Origin: Arthrobacter mangrovi | GTDB taxonomy: Bacteria; Actinomycetota; Actinomycetes; Actinomycetales; Micrococcaceae | Length of the DNA stretch: 64,000 nt | Assembly: GCF_026011795.1 (NCBI RefSeq) | Contig: NZ_BRVS01000013.1 | Coordinates: 57,796-121,795, forward strand | Direction of reading: 5' to 3' | Shown: one piece after another, positions 60,930 to 64,000 of the stretch | How positions within the stretch are numbered: the stretch's first letter is position 1 | How the letters are laid out: each line of letters opens with the position of its first letter | Made by a program: the position numbers and the translations under genes | The notes under the pieces: model-generated | Told to the model about the DNA's origin: nothing | Database searches by the model: none | The model's input: only the letters and a program-made list of their open reading frames with translations

Positions 60930-61832
60930 ATGCCCGGGACAACGCAATGGTTCTATCCGCTCGGTTCCGCTAACGACGGCGCCTGGCAAGTATCGCTGGG
61001 AGCCTCCGACAGTGCCACCAAGGTCGAGGGCTGGGCGCACACCGGCCTCAAGGTCGCCCGGCTCGGCCCCGGCGAAGCGGTCAAGCTTGGCGCCGAGGCG
61101 GAGGAACGCATCGTGGTTCCCCTGGAGGGCGCCTTCACGGTCACCGTGGACGGGACGGACTACGAGCTCCGCGGCCGTGCCTCCGTCTTCGCCGGCCCCT
61201 CGGACGTGCTCTATACCGGAATCGAAACCGCCGTCGCCATCTCCTCGAAGGAGGGCGGGCGCGTCGCCGTCGCCCTGGCGCCGGCGAAAGCCAGCTACCC
61301 GGTGCGGCTGATCAGCGCGGAAGAGACGCCTGTCGAACTGCGCGGCGCCGGCGTCTGCTCGCGCCAGGTGCACAACTTCGGCACGCCCGCCGCGCTGGAG
61401 GCGGACCGCTTCATCGTCTGCGAGGTCATCACGCCGGCAGGGAACTGGTCCTCCTATCCCCCGCACAAGCACGACGAGGAAAAGGACGGCGAGACCAGCC
61501 TCGAGGAGATCTATTACTTCGAGACCCGGCTCGCGCGGGACGCCCCGGCACCGCCCGCCATCGACCCCATCGGGTACGCACGCGTCTACGCGTCGGACGA
61601 GCGGCCCATCGACGTCAACGCCGAGGTCCGCAGCGGCGATGTGGTCCTGGTCCCCTACGGCTGGCACGGTCCGGCGATGGCCGCCCCGGGCTACGACCTC
61701 TACTATCTCAACGTAATGGCCGGTCCCGGCCGGGTGCGCGAGTGGCTGATCAGCGACGACCCGCACCACGGCTGGATCCGCCGGACCTGGGACGGGCAGC
61801 GGGTCGACCCGAGGCTGCCGTTCATGGACTGA
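60930..61832 (+). CDS. iolB: 5-deoxy-glucuronate isomerase
   Basis: A 300-residue IolB. The cupin metal motif is SSYPPHKHDEE with a later His in YGWHGPAMA. IolB converts 5-deoxy-D-glucuronate to 2-deoxy-5-keto-gluconate in myo-inositol breakdown. The other central genes (iolC, iolD, iolE, iolA) are not in the window, so the pathway must be completed elsewhere. RBS-like GAAAGG precedes ATG 60930. A minisatellite begins 21 bases after its stop. Confidence 0.93.
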   Translation: MPGTTQWFYPLGSANDGAWQVSLGASDSATKVEGWAHTGLKVARLGPGEAVKLGAEAEERIVVPLEGAFTVTVDGTDYELRGRASVFAGPSDVLYTGIETAVAISSKEGGRVAVALAPAKASYPVRLISAEETPVELRGAGVCSRQVHNFGTPAALEADRFIVCEVITPAGNWSSYPPHKHDEEKDGETSLEEIYYFETRLARDAPAPPAIDPIGYARVYASDERPIDVNAEVRSGDVVLVPYGWHGPAMAAPGYDLYYLNVMAGPGRVREWLISDDPHHGWIRRTWDGQRVDPRLPFMD

Positions 61833-61853
61833 CCAGCGGCGGGCATCTCCCAG

Positions 61854-62073
61854 CTGCCTTCACCGCAATGGCTGGGCCGGCCTCAGCGCCTCCCCGTACT
61901 GCCCTTCACCGCACTGGCTGGCCCCGCCGCCGCGCCTCCCCGGGCTGCCCTTCACCGCACTGGCTGGGCCGGCGTCAGCGCCTCCCCGGGCTGCCCTTCA
62001 CCGCACGGGCTGGGCCGGCGTCAGCGCCTCCCCGGGCTGCCCTTCACCGCACTGGCTGGCCCCGCCGCCGCGA
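61854..62073. repeat. 46-bp minisatellite, five tandem copies
   Basis: Units begin CTGCCCTTCACCGCACTGGC and end CGCCTCCCCGGG, at 61854 (45 bases, slightly degenerate), 61899, 61945, 61991 and 62037 (last copy diverges after about 37 bases). Two unit types alternate (inner TGGGCCGGCGTCAG or TGGCCCCGCCGCCG). The period is not a multiple of three and no gene crosses it. It fills most of the 336-base gap between iolB and the DUF222 gene. Confidence 0.9.
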
Positions 62074-62168
62074 GCTGTCGTGGGCCATTTTGCACAAGGC
62101 GGCAGCCTGCCATCCTTTTCCCGAAGGGTGCTGCGAATACTGTCGGTGGCGGCTTGTAGCGTGGGGTC

Positions 62169-64000
62169 ATGGAGTTCAAGGAGGAAGGCTCAGCGGAGTG
62201 GCGGGACGTTTCGTTCCCGTCCGGCGCTGGCCTGTCCCTGCTTGAGTATCGCCTCTATCAGGCGATCGCTGAGGAGTACGGCCGGCTGATGCGCGAGGAC
62301 GGACGGTCCCGCCCGGCTCCAGGTCTTCGCGGTCAGCGTGCACGCAGAGCCCTTGGTCTCGTGCACTTTGCACCGCCTCCCGTAGACGCTGTTGTCGTGG
62401 CTCCAGAGCTCCTGTTTTCCGCACCGGCAGCTGGCGAGGATGCCGCAAGCGCCTCTGCCCCCGCTCCCGCGGATCCGAAGCTCCCTGCTGTTTCGCCGCC
62501 GGGTTCATCCGATGGCAATGCCACGCCGGACCACCCGGACGCCTCCCCAGCTTCTACCCCTGTCGTTCCCGATCAGGAGGACACCCCGGCCAAGCCGGAT
62601 GGGACCGAAGAGCCGGTCTCCGGTAATCCCCAAACTGCATCCGGGCCTGCGGAGCCGATTGCTGCTCCCCAAGCCGCACCCGACCCAGCGGATCCGGTTT
62701 CCCGTGACTCGCAATCAGCAACCGATGCGGTGGAGCCGTCCGCCGATCCCCAGGCTGCTTCCGGGCCTGAGGAGCCGGTTTCCGCTGATCTGGAGGCTGC
62801 CTTCGGGCCGGTTGAGGATGAGGGTGAGGACGGGATACCGGATTGGGCGTTGTCTCCGGCGCAGCGGTTGAAGCGGGAGAAGGCACGGGAGGCGGCGAAG
62901 CCGCGGCCTCCGGCGTTGGTGGAGCACGGGCCGGTGGAATGGTTCCAGGCCTGGCGGGACATCACCCCGGCGGACCTGGCCGTCGTGCTCGCCCGGCAGG
63001 ACGTCAAGCAGCTGGCGGACGGGGTGCTGCTGGAGTACCTGGCCGCGGTGGAAAAGGTGACCGCGTCCTGGCAGGCGGCCCGCGTGCGGGGGCTGGACGA
63101 GTTCGCGTCCCGCCGCACCGAACCCGGCTCCCCGCTGATGGGCCCGGAGGGCCATGACCGGGGCACGGTGCGGGAACTGGCCGCGCACCTGCACCAATCC
63201 CAGAAAACCCTCCACACGGACCTCGCCGACGCGGTCCAGCTCTGCACCGGGTTCCCGTCCACCCTGGAAGCGATGGACCAGGGGCGGGTGGACCTGGGCC
63301 GGGCGGCCGCGATCGTGCGCGGGTCCCGCGACCTGCCCGCCAACCTGTTGGGCGAGTATGAAGCGCAGGTGCTGCCCGGCGCCGGGAACGTGGTGAGGGA
63401 GACCGTGCAGGACCGCGCCCGGGCGGCCCGGCACCGGCTGCACCCGCAGACCCTGGACGAGCGGCATACGACGGCGATGGAGCACCGCGGCGTGTGGTTC
63501 CGGCCGCAGGACGACGGGATGGCCGAACTGACCGTGCACGCCGGCGCCGACACGGCCATGGCCGTGTACAGCCTGGTGCAGGAGCACGCGAAACACCTCA
63601 AAACCCTCGACGGGGAAACCCGCACCCTCGCCCAGCTGCGCGCCGACGTCCTCGCCGACCTCTGCCTCCAACCCCCGGCCCCCGCGCCCGTCGGATCCGG
63701 GGCCGCCGCCGCCAACGGTGGAATCCAGTTGCCTGGCTCTGAAGGCTCCGGGAATGCCCCGTTCGGCGGAAGCGACCTCGGCGCGCTTGGGGACGCTGCC
63801 GGCGCTGCCTTCGGCCTGGCCGCCGGAGACGCCGCGTCCGGTCCGTTCAACGGACGGGGCGCCGCGTTCGGTGTCGCCGCCGGCACCGCCGCTCCCGCCG
63901 GTGCTGTTGCTGCCGGGCAGGGCGGGCTTTTCGGCCCGCGGGCCGACGAGGCTGCCGGAGCGGCGGGTCGGGGCGTCCAAGAAACGTGGGGCGGCGGGAA
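62169..64000 (+). CDS. DUF222 domain protein, HNH-endonuclease type (3' partial)
   Basis: One frame is open from ATG 62169 to the window end (610 codons read), encoding a DUF222/13E12-type protein. Residues 1-60 are a short conserved head (GLSLLEYRLYQAIAEE), 95-235 a long Pro/Ala/Glu-rich linker with imperfect repeats (PADPQAASGPEEPVS-like units), 245-500 the DUF222 helical domain (EWFQAWRDITPADLAVVL, then GRAAAIVRGSRDLP and HRGVWFRPQDDGMAELTVHAGAD), and then a Gly/Ala-rich stretch. The HNH nuclease domain normally at the C-terminus would lie beyond the window. Such proteins occur in many copies in Arthrobacter-type genomes. No strong RBS precedes ATG 62169. Confidence 0.85.
   Translation, partial: MEFKEEGSAEWRDVSFPSGAGLSLLEYRLYQAIAEEYGRLMREDGRSRPAPGLRGQRARRALGLVHFAPPPVDAVVVAPELLFSAPAAGEDAASASAPAPADPKLPAVSPPGSSDGNATPDHPDASPASTPVVPDQEDTPAKPDGTEEPVSGNPQTASGPAEPIAAPQAAPDPADPVSRDSQSATDAVEPSADPQAASGPEEPVSADLEAAFGPVEDEGEDGIPDWALSPAQRLKREKAREAAKPRPPALVEHGPVEWFQAWRDITPADLAVVLARQDVKQLADGVLLEYLAAVEKVTASWQAARVRGLDEFASRRTEPGSPLMGPEGHDRGTVRELAAHLHQSQKTLHTDLADAVQLCTGFPSTLEAMDQGRVDLGRAAAIVRGSRDLPANLLGEYEAQVLPGAGNVVRETVQDRARAARHRLHPQTLDERHTTAMEHRGVWFRPQDDGMAELTVHAGADTAMAVYSLVQEHAKHLKTLDGETRTLAQLRADVLADLCLQPPAPAPVGSGAAAANGGIQLPGSEGSGNAPFGGSDLGALGDAAGAAFGLAAGDAASGPFNGRGAAFGVAAGTAAPAGAVAAGQGGLFGPRADEAAGAAGRGVQETWGGG

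Noticed and set aside
62392..63742. Several short + strand frames that looked like fragments of a broken gene
   Set aside because: Reading from ATG 62169 gives one uninterrupted frame to the window end with DUF222 motifs; the fragments are other frames.

Overview
The window is GC-rich actinobacterial chromosome with many GTG/TTG starts and overlapping stop/start codons. The gene set (DUF222 endonuclease-type protein, DUF6480, SigK/RskA/fasciclin, DevS-like kinase, inositol genes) fits a soil member of the Micrococcaceae such as an Arthrobacter relative; that placement is an inference from gene content. I saw no rRNA, tRNA, CRISPR array, phage or insertion sequence.

Region 1 (1-17.4 kb) looks like an energy-stress or hypoxia island. 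A 2-oxoacid dehydrogenase operon (E1 alpha, E1 beta, an E2 with two subunit-binding domains, and a private acyl carrier protein) faces a small Trypco1-like protein. Then come a zinc alcohol dehydrogenase, a beta-phosphoglucomutase/GH65 phosphorylase fusion, two P-type ATPases, a flavodoxin-like protein, a CDF-type membrane protein, another alcohol dehydrogenase and a STAS-like protein. At 17.9 kb follows a GAF histidine kinase of DevS/DosS type without an adjacent response regulator, then RecQ. The combination resembles a DosR-type dormancy regulon.

Region 2 (21.4-31.9 kb) is the most unusual part. Eight same-strand genes, several overlapping by 4-22 bases, encode a DUF2235 hydrolase, a caspase-like protease, a companion protein, a ComEC-like metallo-beta-lactamase-fold protein, a metzincin protease without signal peptide, a second larger caspase-like protein, a 181-residue unknown and a two-TM protein. 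Facing them are a membrane-anchored PKD protein and a 155-residue unknown. The stand-alone companion resembles the non-protease half of the large caspase, so one architecture appears both split and fused. I read this as a candidate multi-protease conflict or regulated-death system.

Region 3 (32-45.4 kb): a secreted acidic protein, a NarL-type two-component pair, a degenerate trypsin-fold protein, an alpha/beta-hydrolase with glycine at the nucleophile site, a tentative c-di-AMP riboswitch ahead of an acyltransferase-3, an alpha/beta-hydrolase/alcohol dehydrogenase pair, a GT2/polysialyltransferase-like pair, a PLP-dependent D-amino-acid enzyme and DUF6480.

Region 4 (45.4-50.4 kb) is a SigK module: membrane-anchored molybdopterin oxidoreductase, DUF4383, RskA-like anti-sigma, SigK and a fasciclin lipoprotein. 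Region 5 (50.5-61.8 kb) handles inositol or a related sugar: LacI regulator with twin operators, four Gfo/Idh/MocA dehydrogenases, a TIM-barrel isomerase, an ABC importer, a GntR regulator and IolB. The window ends with a 46-bp minisatellite and a 3'-truncated DUF222 gene.
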